Positions 13,910 to 20,907 of a stretch of 20,907 nt of DNA are shown here, one piece after another; position 1 is the stretch's first letter; every line of letters begins with the position of its first letter. Position numbers and translations under genes: made by a program. Where the stretch lies: positions 14,328 through 35,234 of the forward strand of contig PCXJ01000078.1 in assembly GCA_002787615.1 (NCBI GenBank), in the 5' to 3' direction. Below the pieces are notes generated by a model that was not told the DNA's origin, did no database searches, and was given only the letters and a program-made list of their open reading frames with translations. The DNA comes from Alphaproteobacteria bacterium CG11_big_fil_rev_8_21_14_0_20_44_7 (GTDB lineage Bacteria; Pseudomonadota; Alphaproteobacteria; Rickettsiales; 21-14-0-20-44-7).

Positions 13910-16200
13910 TTGATGAGCATTTTTATAAGCGTTTTAAAATTGGCTTTGCAGCTCTAGTTTTTGTGTCACTTGTGCTACCTCAAAATGCCTCGGCGGAAAT
14001 TGTCAAAAGCATCAATATCGAGGGAAATCAGCGTGTTGATGTTGATAGCGTTATGTCATACATAACCTTTAAAGAAGGCGCGGAATATGATTCTGCGCGG
14101 GTGAATGAATCCATCAAAACCTTGTTCGCGACAGGGCTTTTTTCGGATGTTGAGGTTAAGGAGAGCGATGGGTATGTGAATATTATTGTTACTGAAAACC
14201 CGATTATCAGCCGTGTTGCATATGAAGGAAATCGCGGGATTAGTGATGATAAGCTAGCCGCAGAGGTGACATTGGAAGCGCGCTCGATATACACTAAAGC
14301 GGCGGTGCAGGATAATGTTCAGCGCATTGCGGATATTTATCGTAAATCCGGACGTTTTAATGCCCGTGTGGAGCCGAAGGTGATATTGAAAGAGCAAAAT
14401 CGCGTAGATTTGATTTTTGAAATTGATGAAGGCAAAACTACGGAAATCAAAAAAATTATATTCCTTGGCAATAACGCATTTGACGATTCGGATTTGCTTT
14501 CCGTCATACGTTCTACAGAAGATGCATGGTATAATTTCTTCACCAGCGATGATACTTATGATGCGGACAGAATTGAGTATGATAAGGAGTTGTTGCGCCG
14601 CTTTTATACCAAAAATGGCTATGCGGATTTTCGTGCAAGCTCGGCAATTGGCGAGTTGACTAAAGATGGGGAGGGGTTTGTTCTGACCTATTCCGTTGAA
14701 GAAGGTGATAAATATCAGTTCGGCAAAATAAATATTGTAACGCAATTGGATGAGCTGCGCCCTGAGCAACTTGACGACGATGAGGAGATTATCAGAACCG
14801 CTGAGGGCGATGATTATGACGCTTCTCGTGTGGAAACAACAATTGATAATCTCGTGGAAAAGGCCGGAGAGAAAGGCTTTGCCTTTGTTGAAATTGAGCC
14901 AATGCTAAGTCGTGACGAAGAAAAAGACATAATTGATATCACCTATGTTGTGAAAGAGGGGGTAAAAGTATTTGTCGATAGGGTGAATATCAATGGTAAT
15001 ACCCGCACATTAGATAAGGTAATTCGCCGTGAAATGCGTCTGTCAGAGGGCGACCCGTTCAATACTTCAAAACTCAAAACTTCAAAGCAAAAAATTGAAA
15101 GGCTGAATTTCTTCGATGGTATTGATATCAGCAAAGAGCAAGGCGATGCGCCTGATAAGGTTGATATTAATATTGATGTTAAAGAAAAATCCACCGGCGA
15201 GCTGAATTTTGGTGCAGGCTTATCAAGTACAGACGGTGTGCTGGGTGAGGTGAGTATTGTTGAGCGTAATTTGCTGGGGAAAGGGCAATATCTGAAATTC
15301 AACATAACCGCTTCTTCACGCGCGCAACAGGGGCAGCTTAGCTTTACCGAGCCGCGTTTTCTCGACAAAGAAGTCTATGGCGGATTTGATTTATTCCATT
15401 TAGAGCGCGATTATGATCAGGAAAGCTCGTATAAAAGCGTTTCAACAGGGCTGAATTTGAAAACCGGATATAATATTTCCGAAGATTTGGCTCATAATAT
15501 TGTCTATGGTATTGTCAGCGATGATATCCGCGATGTTGACCCGATTGCTTCAAGATTCATTCGCGATCAGGAAGGTAAGACCATCACATCAAAAATCGGC
15601 CAGAGCTTCATCTATGACAAGCGCGATAGCTCCCTGACTCCGAGAGATGGTTATATGGTGAGATTCAGCCAAGAGATTGCCGGTTTGGGGGGAGATAACA
15701 GGTTTTTAAAGCAAGAGCTGGGCGCGTCATATTATTATCCGGTGACGGAAGATAAAGATTGGTTCATGACCTTTGCCGGAAACGCCGGAAATGTTTTCGG
15801 AATTGGCAAGGATGTGCCGATTAACCACAGATTCTTCCTAGGCGGCAGGAATTTTCGCGGGTTTAGTACCGGTGGCGTAGGGCCTCGCGATAGTATTTCT
15901 GATGATTCACTTGGTGGAAATAATTATTATACTGTTAGCTCGGAATTGGGTTTCCCACTCGGAATTTCAGAAGAATTTGGCTTGTCGGGCGCGTTTTTCG
16001 TAGATGCGGGTTCTTTATGGGGCTTAGATGATGATGGCCCTGAGGTTGTTGATTCCTCAAGTTTGCGGATGACAGTCGGTATGGGGCTTGGCTGGCAATC
16101 GCCTTTTGGCCCATTACGTATTGACTTTGGCGTGCCGGTGCTTAAAGATGGGCTTGACGAAAAGGAAAGTTTCCAATTTAATTTCGGAACGAGATTTTAA
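13906..16200 (+). CDS. bamA: Outer membrane protein assembly factor BamA
   Basis: The essential Omp85 insertase of the BAM complex. The 764-aa protein has a Sec signal peptide ending NASA before EIVKSINIEGN. Five POTRA domains follow (roughly residues 31-100, 101-175, 176-270, 275-350, 353-425). A 16-strand barrel runs from ~430, including the Omp85 motif GGRNFRGF (646-653; the invariant R-G-F is intact), FVDAGSLWG near 700 and a C-terminal aromatic beta-signal ending FNFGTRF. The POTRA3 stretch AWYNFFTSDDTYDADR with LLRRFYTKNGYADFR is the form common in alphaproteobacteria. Start ATGA overlaps rseP. The last 12 bases, coding TRF-stop, are part of a 13-bp tandem duplication running past the stop. 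Confidence 0.96.
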   Translation: MIDEHFYKRFKIGFAALVFVSLVLPQNASAEIVKSINIEGNQRVDVDSVMSYITFKEGAEYDSARVNESIKTLFATGLFSDVEVKESDGYVNIIVTENPIISRVAYEGNRGISDDKLAAEVTLEARSIYTKAAVQDNVQRIADIYRKSGRFNARVEPKVILKEQNRVDLIFEIDEGKTTEIKKIIFLGNNAFDDSDLLSVIRSTEDAWYNFFTSDDTYDADRIEYDKELLRRFYTKNGYADFRASSAIGELTKDGEGFVLTYSVEEGDKYQFGKINIVTQLDELRPEQLDDDEEIIRTAEGDDYDASRVETTIDNLVEKAGEKGFAFVEIEPMLSRDEEKDIIDITYVVKEGVKVFVDRVNINGNTRTLDKVIRREMRLSEGDPFNTSKLKTSKQKIERLNFFDGIDISKEQGDAPDKVDINIDVKEKSTGELNFGAGLSSTDGVLGEVSIVERNLLGKGQYLKFNITASSRAQQGQLSFTEPRFLDKEVYGGFDLFHLERDYDQESSYKSVSTGLNLKTGYNISEDLAHNIVYGIVSDDIRDVDPIASRFIRDQEGKTITSKIGQSFIYDKRDSSLTPRDGYMVRFSQEIAGLGGDNRFLKQELGASYYYPVTEDKDWFMTFAGNAGNVFGIGKDVPINHRFFLGGRNFRGFSTGGVGPRDSISDDSLGGNNYYTVSSELGFPLGISEEFGLSGAFFVDAGSLWGLDDDGPEVVDSSSLRMTVGMGLGWQSPFGPLRIDFGVPVLKDGLDEKESFQFNFGTRF

Positions 16201-16213
16201 AACGAGATTTTAA
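16188..16213. repeat. 13-bp tandem duplication across the bamA stop
   Basis: AACGAGATTTTAA occurs twice head to tail (16188-16200 and 16201-16213). The first copy encodes the last residues and stop of BamA (TRF-stop); the second repeats the same string immediately after it. It looks like a recent replication-slippage duplication. Confidence 0.85.
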
Positions 16214-16225
16214 TTTTAAAATTTC

Positions 16226-16247
16226 ATGTATATGATATGTATATGAT
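16226..16247. repeat. 11-bp tandem duplication upstream of skp
   Basis: ATGTATATGAT is repeated exactly (16226-16236, 16237-16247), 26 bases upstream of the skp ATG. Each copy contains TATGAT, one base off a consensus -10 box, so two alternative -10 boxes 11 bp apart are possible. No clear -35 is seen. Confidence 0.8.
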
Positions 16248-16272
16248 ATATTTAATCAAAGGGGTTTTTTAA

Positions 16273-16824
16273 ATGTTTAAAAATTTTATATTCGCGCTTG
16301 TTGTAGTTATGCTGGTTCCTGTGGTTGTTGCCGCGCCTGCTTACTCTGCTGAGATTCAGAGTCCTAAAATTGTGGTTGTTGATATCCAAAGAATTTTGAA
16401 TGAGTCAACGGCTGCAAAGGATTTGTCCAAACAGATTGAAGAAAAAAGAGACCAATATCAAAGCCAAATTACGGCTGAAGAAAATAGCCTCAAGAAAAAG
16501 GAAGAGGATTTAGTTAAGCAAAAGAATATCCTCAGCAAGGACGCTTTGGCAGCAAAGCAAAAAGAATTCATCAATGATGTGAACGAAGTTCGTAAAGGTA
16601 TTCAGGAGAAAAAACTGAAGCTTGATAATGCTTATAAAAAATCTTTGGGCAATATCCAGCAAGAAGTTTCCAAGATAATTGAGGAAATGGCTGCCGAGCA
16701 AGGGTTTAATATTGCGATGCCAACTTCACAGCTGGTTTTTGCAAATGCTGATTTGGATATTTCTTCAGAGGTATTGAAAAAGCTCAATAGCAGCTTGCCG
16801 AAAACTTCATTGAAATTTGAGTAG
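16273..16824 (+). CDS. skp: OmpH/Skp-family periplasmic chaperone
   Basis: A periplasmic holdase that escorts unfolded outer-membrane proteins to BAM. The 183-aa protein has a signal peptide (MFKNFIFALVVVMLVPVVVA then APAYSA, mature from EIQS). The short N-terminal strand KIVVVDIQRILNES is typical of OmpH. A long Lys/Glu/Gln-rich coiled coil follows (about residues 55-135), and a C-terminal strand region (AAEQGFNIAMPTSQLVFAN) completes the body domain. The 'VDIQRILNES...A' opening and the position between bamA and lpxD support the call; sequence conservation in this family is low. A GGGG-type ribosome site (AAAGGGG) lies 8 bases before the ATG. The 72-base upstream gap contains two tandem duplications. 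Confidence 0.9.
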   Translation: MFKNFIFALVVVMLVPVVVAAPAYSAEIQSPKIVVVDIQRILNESTAAKDLSKQIEEKRDQYQSQITAEENSLKKKEEDLVKQKNILSKDALAAKQKEFINDVNEVRKGIQEKKLKLDNAYKKSLGNIQQEVSKIIEEMAAEQGFNIAMPTSQLVFANADLDISSEVLKKLNSSLPKTSLKFE

Positions 16825-16899
16825 TTGGTGTAAGTGATTGATTTAAACGCTTGTTTTAATCAAAGTTCTGCCCGTGCCCAGATATTCTAAATAGGATGC

Positions 16900-17874
16900 A
16901 TGATGCCTTTCAAAAGAGCTAATTTCAATTATCACGGTCCATTCACTTTGGGCAAAATTGCCGATGCTATCGGCGCTGAAATTGACTCTTCTGCAAAAGA
17001 TGTGGAAGTGCGCGACCTTGCCCCCTTGCATATCGCAGATTCCGGCCATCTCAGCTTTTTTGATAACGCAAAATATCTTGAGCAATTTCAAATCTCAAAC
17101 GCAACTGCTTGTATAGTTCATCCAAAATTCAAGAATAAAGCCAAAGAAGGGATGATTTTGCTGGAATCGGCAGAGCCATATAATGCTTATGCATTGGCGG
17201 CACAGCTATTTTATACCCCATTGGATAAAAGCGGCAAAATTCACCCAACGGCAGTTATTGAGCCGGATGCTATAATCGGAGAAGGCTGCTCAATCGGTGC
17301 ATTCACCTATATCGGCAGGCAGGTGGTGGTTGGGGATGATACAATTATCGGCAGCAATGTTACGATAACTTCTGCAAGAATCGGAAGAAATTGTATTATC
17401 CATAGCGGTGCGAGGATTGGTCAGGATGGATTCGGTTTCGCGCATGGCAAGGGCGGGCATATCAAAGTTCCTCAGCTCGGCGGTGTGATTATTGAGGATG
17501 ATGTTGAAATCGGCGCAAATACTACAATTGACCGTGGAAGCGGCCCAAATACCGAAATCGGACAAGGCACAAAAATTGATAATCTGGTACAAATCGCCCA
17601 TAATGTTGTTATCGGAAAATATTGCTTTATTGTTGCGCAGGTTGGGATTGCCGGTAGCACAAAGATCGGTGATTATGTGCAAATTGGCGGAAGTGCTGCT
17701 ATTAACGGGCATATAAAAATCGGCAATGGTGCAAAAATCGCAGCTACTTCGGGAGTTATGAGAGATGTGCAGACGGGGGCAACCGTGGTTGGCGCGCCAG
17801 CAAGGGACGGAAAAGAGTTTTGGAAATATACCGCAACCCTTGAAAAGCTTGTAAAAGAAAGAAATACGAAATAA
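16900..17874 (+). CDS. lpxD: UDP-3-O-(3-hydroxyacyl)glucosamine N-acyltransferase LpxD
   Basis: Third step of lipid A synthesis: transfers a 3-hydroxyacyl chain from ACP to the 2-amino group of the UDP-GlcN intermediate. The 324-aa protein has an N-terminal uridine-binding domain (residues ~1-110; DLAPLHIADSGHLSFFDNAKY is typical). A left-handed beta-helix of hexapeptide repeats follows (about 112-290), with GQDGFGFAHGKGGHIKVPQL and the catalytic His234 in VQIAHNVVIG. A C-terminal helix ends the protein. Two ATGs are adjacent (16900, 16903); AGG at 16893-16895 favours the second slightly. The 75-base gap after skp holds only an imperfect AT-rich inverted repeat. fabZ follows after 16-22 bases. 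Confidence 0.96.
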   Translation: MMPFKRANFNYHGPFTLGKIADAIGAEIDSSAKDVEVRDLAPLHIADSGHLSFFDNAKYLEQFQISNATACIVHPKFKNKAKEGMILLESAEPYNAYALAAQLFYTPLDKSGKIHPTAVIEPDAIIGEGCSIGAFTYIGRQVVVGDDTIIGSNVTITSARIGRNCIIHSGARIGQDGFGFAHGKGGHIKVPQLGGVIIEDDVEIGANTTIDRGSGPNTEIGQGTKIDNLVQIAHNVVIGKYCFIVAQVGIAGSTKIGDYVQIGGSAAINGHIKIGNGAKIAATSGVMRDVQTGATVVGAPARDGKEFWKYTATLEKLVKERNTK

Positions 17875-17896
17875 AACTAGTTATGAGGCTATGGTA

Positions 17897-18373
17897 ATGA
17901 AAGGAATTAAGACAAAAAAGAAGAGTAAGGCGGCGGGGGAAACCATCCCGATTGAAAGGATTGTGGATATGATTCCGCATCGCTATCCTTTTCTGCTGGT
18001 TGATAAGGTTGTGGATGTTGTTCCGGGCGAATCATGCGTTGGTATAAAAAACGTGACTATTAATGAGAATTTTTTCCTTGGGCATTTTCCCGAAAAACCT
18101 GTTATGCCGGGCGTGTTGATTATTGAATCTATGGCGCAAACTTCAGCCGTGCTGGTAGTGCATACGCTGGGTGCAGAAGCTGAAGGCAAGTTGGTTTATT
18201 TTATGTCAATTGATGATGCGAGATTCCGCAAACCCGTTGGCCCCGGTGATAGCTTGAACATTCATTGCCAAGTTTTGCAAAGCCGCCGCAGCGTTTGGAA
18301 GTTCACTTGCGAGGCATTTGTTGGAGAAAACAAAGTGGCTGAGGCAAAAATCAGCGCGATGATTCTGGAATAA
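17897..18373 (+). CDS. fabZ: 3-hydroxyacyl-[ACP] dehydratase FabZ
   Basis: Dehydrates 3-hydroxyacyl-ACP in fatty-acid elongation. Its substrate pool is the one drawn on by LpxA and LpxD, which flank it. From this start the protein is 158 aa: a short basic N-terminal stretch (KGIKTKKKSK), then the hot-dog fold with IPHRYPFLLVDKV, the catalytic His63 in FLGHFPEKPVMPGV and Glu77 in IIESMAQT. YFMSIDDARFRKPVGPGD follows downstream. All are diagnostic for FabZ rather than FabA. I prefer ATG 17897 because GAGG (17885-17888) is 8 bases upstream; ATG 17891 is in frame but only 2 bases from it. lpxA starts 6 bases after the stop. Confidence 0.96.
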   Translation: MKGIKTKKKSKAAGETIPIERIVDMIPHRYPFLLVDKVVDVVPGESCVGIKNVTINENFFLGHFPEKPVMPGVLIIESMAQTSAVLVVHTLGAEAEGKLVYFMSIDDARFRKPVGPGDSLNIHCQVLQSRRSVWKFTCEAFVGENKVAEAKISAMILE

Positions 18374-18379
18374 TCTTAT

Positions 18380-19177
18380 ATGTCATTAATCCATCCCACA
18401 GCTATCATCGAAGATGGTGCAAAAATTGCCCCTAGCGTCAAAATCGGCGCATATTGCTGCATCGGCAAAGATGTAGTGCTGCATGATAATGTTGAGCTAA
18501 AAAGCCATGTAGCAGTTGATGGAATAACCGAGATTGGCGAAGGGACGGTGATTTTTCCGTTTGCTGCTATCGGGCATATTAATCAGGATATGAAATATGC
18601 GGGAGAGCCTTCGCGCCTTGTTATCGGTAAAAATAACAAGATTCGCGAGCATGTGACAATGCATCCCGGTACTACGGTAGGCGGTATGCTAACCAAGGTG
18701 GGTGATAATTGCCTGTTCATGGTGGCTTCACATGTTGCGCATGATTGTATGGTCGGGAATAACGTCATCATGGCAAATAATGCGACATTAGCAGGGCATG
18801 TTACGGTTGGTGATTTTGCGATTATCGGCGGGCTTTCAGCAGTGCATCAATTTGTTAGAATCGGCCAGTATGCAATGGTTGGCGGGATGTCGGGCATTGA
18901 AAGTGACCTGATTCCATACGGCATGGCATATGGTGAGCGCGCTAGTTTGAATGGTTTGAACCTTGTCGGATTGCGCCGCAAAGGCTTTAGCAAAGATGAA
19001 ATTAATGCGGTGCGTAAGGCATTTAAGGAGATTTTTGATAAGGAATTGGCTGTGGATAGTGCAGACAAAAGACTTGCGGAAGTAAAAAGTAATTTAGGTG
19101 AATTTTCGGTGGTAAAAGATTTGCTGGAATTTATTGAAAGTGAGCATTCGCGCTCATTATGTCGTCCAAAAGGGTAA
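18380..19177 (+). CDS. lpxA: UDP-N-acetylglucosamine O-acyltransferase LpxA
   Basis: First committed step of lipid A synthesis: O-acylation of UDP-GlcNAc at position 3. The 265-aa protein (E. coli 262) is a left-handed beta-helix from HPTAIIEDGAKIAPSVKIG onwards. It includes IGHINQDMKYAGEPSRLVIG and NKIREHVTMHPGT, the catalytic His121 in ASHVAHDCMVG, GGLSAVHQFVRIG, and the RASLNGLNLVGLRRKGF block, then a C-terminal helical domain (about residues 193-265). All catalytic and substrate-binding blocks are intact. Only 6 bases separate it from fabZ with no clear ribosome site, suggesting re-initiation. lpxI follows after 7 bases. Confidence 0.97.
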   Translation: MSLIHPTAIIEDGAKIAPSVKIGAYCCIGKDVVLHDNVELKSHVAVDGITEIGEGTVIFPFAAIGHINQDMKYAGEPSRLVIGKNNKIREHVTMHPGTTVGGMLTKVGDNCLFMVASHVAHDCMVGNNVIMANNATLAGHVTVGDFAIIGGLSAVHQFVRIGQYAMVGGMSGIESDLIPYGMAYGERASLNGLNLVGLRRKGFSKDEINAVRKAFKEIFDKELAVDSADKRLAEVKSNLGEFSVVKDLLEFIESEHSRSLCRPKG

Positions 19178-19184
19178 GCAATAA

Positions 19185-19991
19185 ATGGCTGAGTATGCGA
19201 TAATTGCCGGAACGGGCAGATTGCCTGAGATTGTTAGCGAAAAGCTGACAGATAAGCTGGTGCTGGGGCTTGAGGGCAATACTAACCCTAATATTAAATA
19301 TGATTTTGTGGCGGCAATGGGTTCAATCGGCGCTGTTACCGAATATTTGCAAAATAATAACGTCAAAAAAGTGATATTCGCAGGTGCGGTAAAAAAGCCT
19401 GATTTAAAGCAAATCAAGCTGGACGCGGTTGGCGCAAAATTGATGTCCCGCGCGATGGCAGCCAGATTTTTTGGCGCAAAGCAACCGGGAGATGATTATA
19501 TATTATCCACGATAATCGTATATCTGGAAAAGCTGGGTTTTGAGGTGATTGGCGCGCATGAAGTTTGCCCTGAGCTTGTGGTGCAAAATGAGCGGGTTTG
19601 TAAAACAGATATAAATGATGAGATAACCGCGCAATTTTCAATGGCGATGGAAGCAGCAAAAGAGCTTGGGCAAAAAGATATCGGGCAGGCAGTTGTGGTT
19701 GCAAATGGAGAGGTGATTGCTAGTGAAGATGTGCTAGGCACGGAGAATCTTATAAAAAGGGCAGGGCAAATTGCAAAAGAGCGCGGAGTTATTGGCTTTC
19801 TGGCAAAATGTGCAAAACCCCAGCAAAATATGCGTGTGGATATGCCGACAATCGGTGCTGATACAATTGAGCAATTATACGCGGCAGGGCTGAAGGGCGT
19901 TGTTGTGGAAAGTGGCAAAACGCTAATTCTGGATAGAGAAAACGCCATTGCCAAGGCTGCAGAAAAAGGAGTTTTCATCATTGGGCTGTAA
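19185..19991 (+). CDS. lpxI: UDP-2,3-diacylglucosamine pyrophosphatase LpxI
   Basis: Hydrolyses UDP-2,3-diacylglucosamine to lipid X plus UMP, the step done by LpxH in E. coli. LpxI was characterised in Caulobacter. The 268-aa protein begins AEYAIIAGTGRLPEIVSEKL, matching the N-terminal domain. It carries the C-terminal catalytic-domain features VDMPTIGADTIEQLYAAGLK (from residue ~218, Asp219 and Asp226) and VVVESGKTLILDRENAI. Its place between lpxA and lpxB is the usual alphaproteobacterial one. AGGG at the lpxA 3' end serves as ribosome site, 10 bases upstream. The last 11 bases overlap the lpxB coding sequence, whose ribosome site is inside lpxI. Confidence 0.95.
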   Translation: MAEYAIIAGTGRLPEIVSEKLTDKLVLGLEGNTNPNIKYDFVAAMGSIGAVTEYLQNNNVKKVIFAGAVKKPDLKQIKLDAVGAKLMSRAMAARFFGAKQPGDDYILSTIIVYLEKLGFEVIGAHEVCPELVVQNERVCKTDINDEITAQFSMAMEAAKELGQKDIGQAVVVANGEVIASEDVLGTENLIKRAGQIAKERGVIGFLAKCAKPQQNMRVDMPTIGADTIEQLYAAGLKGVVVESGKTLILDRENAIAKAAEKGVFIIGL

Positions 19992-20907
19992 GATATTCAT
20001 CATAGCCGGAGAAGCATCGGGCGATTGGATTGGCAGCAAATTGATGCGCGAATTGAAGAGTTTGGATGCAGATATAGAATTTTCAGGGATTGGCGGGCAG
20101 CACATGGTAGAAGCCGGTTTAAAAACCTTATTCTCGGCAGATGAGCTTTCCTTGATGGGCTTTGCGGAAATCCTCCCGCATATCAGGCGCTTAAAAAGAT
20201 TGATGCGGCAAACTGTGGATGAAATCAAGCGTATAAAGCCTGATATTGTGGTGACGATTGATTCACCGGGTTTTAATATGCGAATTGCTGAGCGTATTCA
20301 GGAATTGCGCGGGAAAACCAAATTAGTGCATTATATTGCACCAACCGTTTGGGCGTATAAGGAAAAGCGCGCAAAAACCGTGGCGCGTCTCTTTGACCGT
20401 CTGTTGATGATATATCCTTTTGAAGCGCCATATTTCGCGCAGGAAAATATTGATGCGTTTTTTGTTGGGCATCCTATGGTGGAGGATGGTTTGGATAAGG
20501 GCGATGCGGCAGCGTTTCGCGCTAAGTATAAATTGGCGGATGGGGAATTTATTTGCCTGATGCCGGGTAGCCGTAAGGGTGAATTAAAGCGTATGCTTCC
20601 GGTTTATGAAAGGGCAGTGGAGATATTGGAAAAAACTCCGGTGATATTGTCTAATGATAATATGAAATTCGCTCTTAATGCTCTGACCAAAAACTGGAAG
20701 TTCAGGCCGATAATTGCCGATAGTCGCAATCGCGCAGATTGCTTTGCGGCAGTAAGTGCGGGGATTATAAAATCCGGCACGGCGGGTTTGGAATTTGCGT
20801 TTTCCGGCAAGCCCTATGTCGTGACATATAAAGTGAATCCGCTATCTGCTTATATGATGCGGCGGATGATAAAAATCAGCTATGTTAATATGGTAAATAT
20901 TTTACTG
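19981..20907 (+). CDS. lpxB: Lipid A disaccharide synthase LpxB (TTG start, partial)
   Basis: A membrane-associated GT-B glycosyltransferase that joins lipid X to UDP-2,3-diacylglucosamine. 309 codons are present without a stop; roughly 75 residues are cut off by the right edge. The frame is read from TTG 19981 (MGCKIFIIAGEASGDWIGSK), overlapping lpxI by 11 bases. AAGGAG at 19966-19971 sits 9 bases upstream, and no ATG or GTG precedes the conserved IIAGEASGD. Family motifs: IAGEASGD, FSGIGGQHM, TIDSPGFNMRIA, HYIAPTVWAYKEKRAK, VGHPMVE, CLMPGSRKGELKRMLP and the donor-binding KSGTAGLEFA. This start is easily missed by ATG-only gene calling. Confidence 0.95.
   Translation, partial: MGCKIFIIAGEASGDWIGSKLMRELKSLDADIEFSGIGGQHMVEAGLKTLFSADELSLMGFAEILPHIRRLKRLMRQTVDEIKRIKPDIVVTIDSPGFNMRIAERIQELRGKTKLVHYIAPTVWAYKEKRAKTVARLFDRLLMIYPFEAPYFAQENIDAFFVGHPMVEDGLDKGDAAAFRAKYKLADGEFICLMPGSRKGELKRMLPVYERAVEILEKTPVILSNDNMKFALNALTKNWKFRPIIADSRNRADCFAAVSAGIIKSGTAGLEFAFSGKPYVVTYKVNPLSAYMMRRMIKISYVNMVNILL

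Noticed and set aside
16838..16863. Terminator after skp
   Set aside because: The inverted repeat TTGATTTAAA/TTTTAATCAA is all AT-rich with a mismatch and has no following T-run.

Overview
The window reads as a stretch of a moderately AT-rich alphaproteobacterial chromosome. The main evidence is gene order: rpsB-tsf-pyrH-frr-uppS-cdsA-dxr-rseP-bamA-skp-lpxD-fabZ-lpxA-lpxI-lpxB is the familiar alphaproteobacterial translation/envelope supercluster. It uses LpxI (the Caulobacter-type enzyme) between lpxA and lpxB, and the pilus genes are of the Caulobacter Cpa/Tad type. The genus cannot be fixed from sequence alone. The outer membrane is evidently lipid A-based, assembled by BamA, with isoprenoids made by the MEP route (Dxr).

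Region 1 (1-4580, + strand) is the front half of a Tad/Flp pilus operon: the tail of cpaB, then cpaC (secretin), a very short cpaD lipoprotein, cpaE/tadZ (ParA/MinD-like localisation factor with a degenerate P-loop) and cpaF/tadA (assembly ATPase). cpaC/cpaD and cpaD/cpaE overlap, so translation is probably coupled. The platform genes tadB and tadC do not follow. Instead cpaF meets an oppositely oriented gene two bases after its stop.

Region 2 (4583-6472, - strand) holds a FliB-type protein lysine N-methylase and mscL. They are separated by 291 bp containing a GC-rich 48-bp tandem repeat of hairpins and an intrinsic-terminator-like hairpin just upstream of the fliB start. The 197 bp between mscL and rpsB are divergent. 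They carry the mscL ribosome site, a TATAAT box and a structured rpsB leader with a GNRA-capped hairpin.

Region 3 (6670-20907, + strand) is one long co-directional cluster with short gaps or overlaps. It starts with S2 (carrying an unusual ~120-residue Lys/Ala-rich tail), EF-Ts, UMP kinase and ribosome recycling factor. It continues with undecaprenyl-PP synthase, CDP-diglyceride synthase and Dxr, then the RseP protease, BamA and Skp, and ends with the lipid A genes lpxD, fabZ, lpxA, lpxI and lpxB. lpxB has a TTG start overlapping lpxI and is cut by the window edge. Together these genes tie translation capacity to lipid carrier, phospholipid, outer-membrane-protein and lipid A synthesis.

No clearly new multi-gene system was found. 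The points most worth a second look are the fliB leader attenuator candidate, the hairpin tandem repeat, the rpsB leader and tail, an Asp-to-His change in the CdsA signature, a Cys-bracketed insertion in RseP, tandem duplications at the bamA/skp junction, the minimal CpaD, and the placement of a methylase against the Tad cluster.
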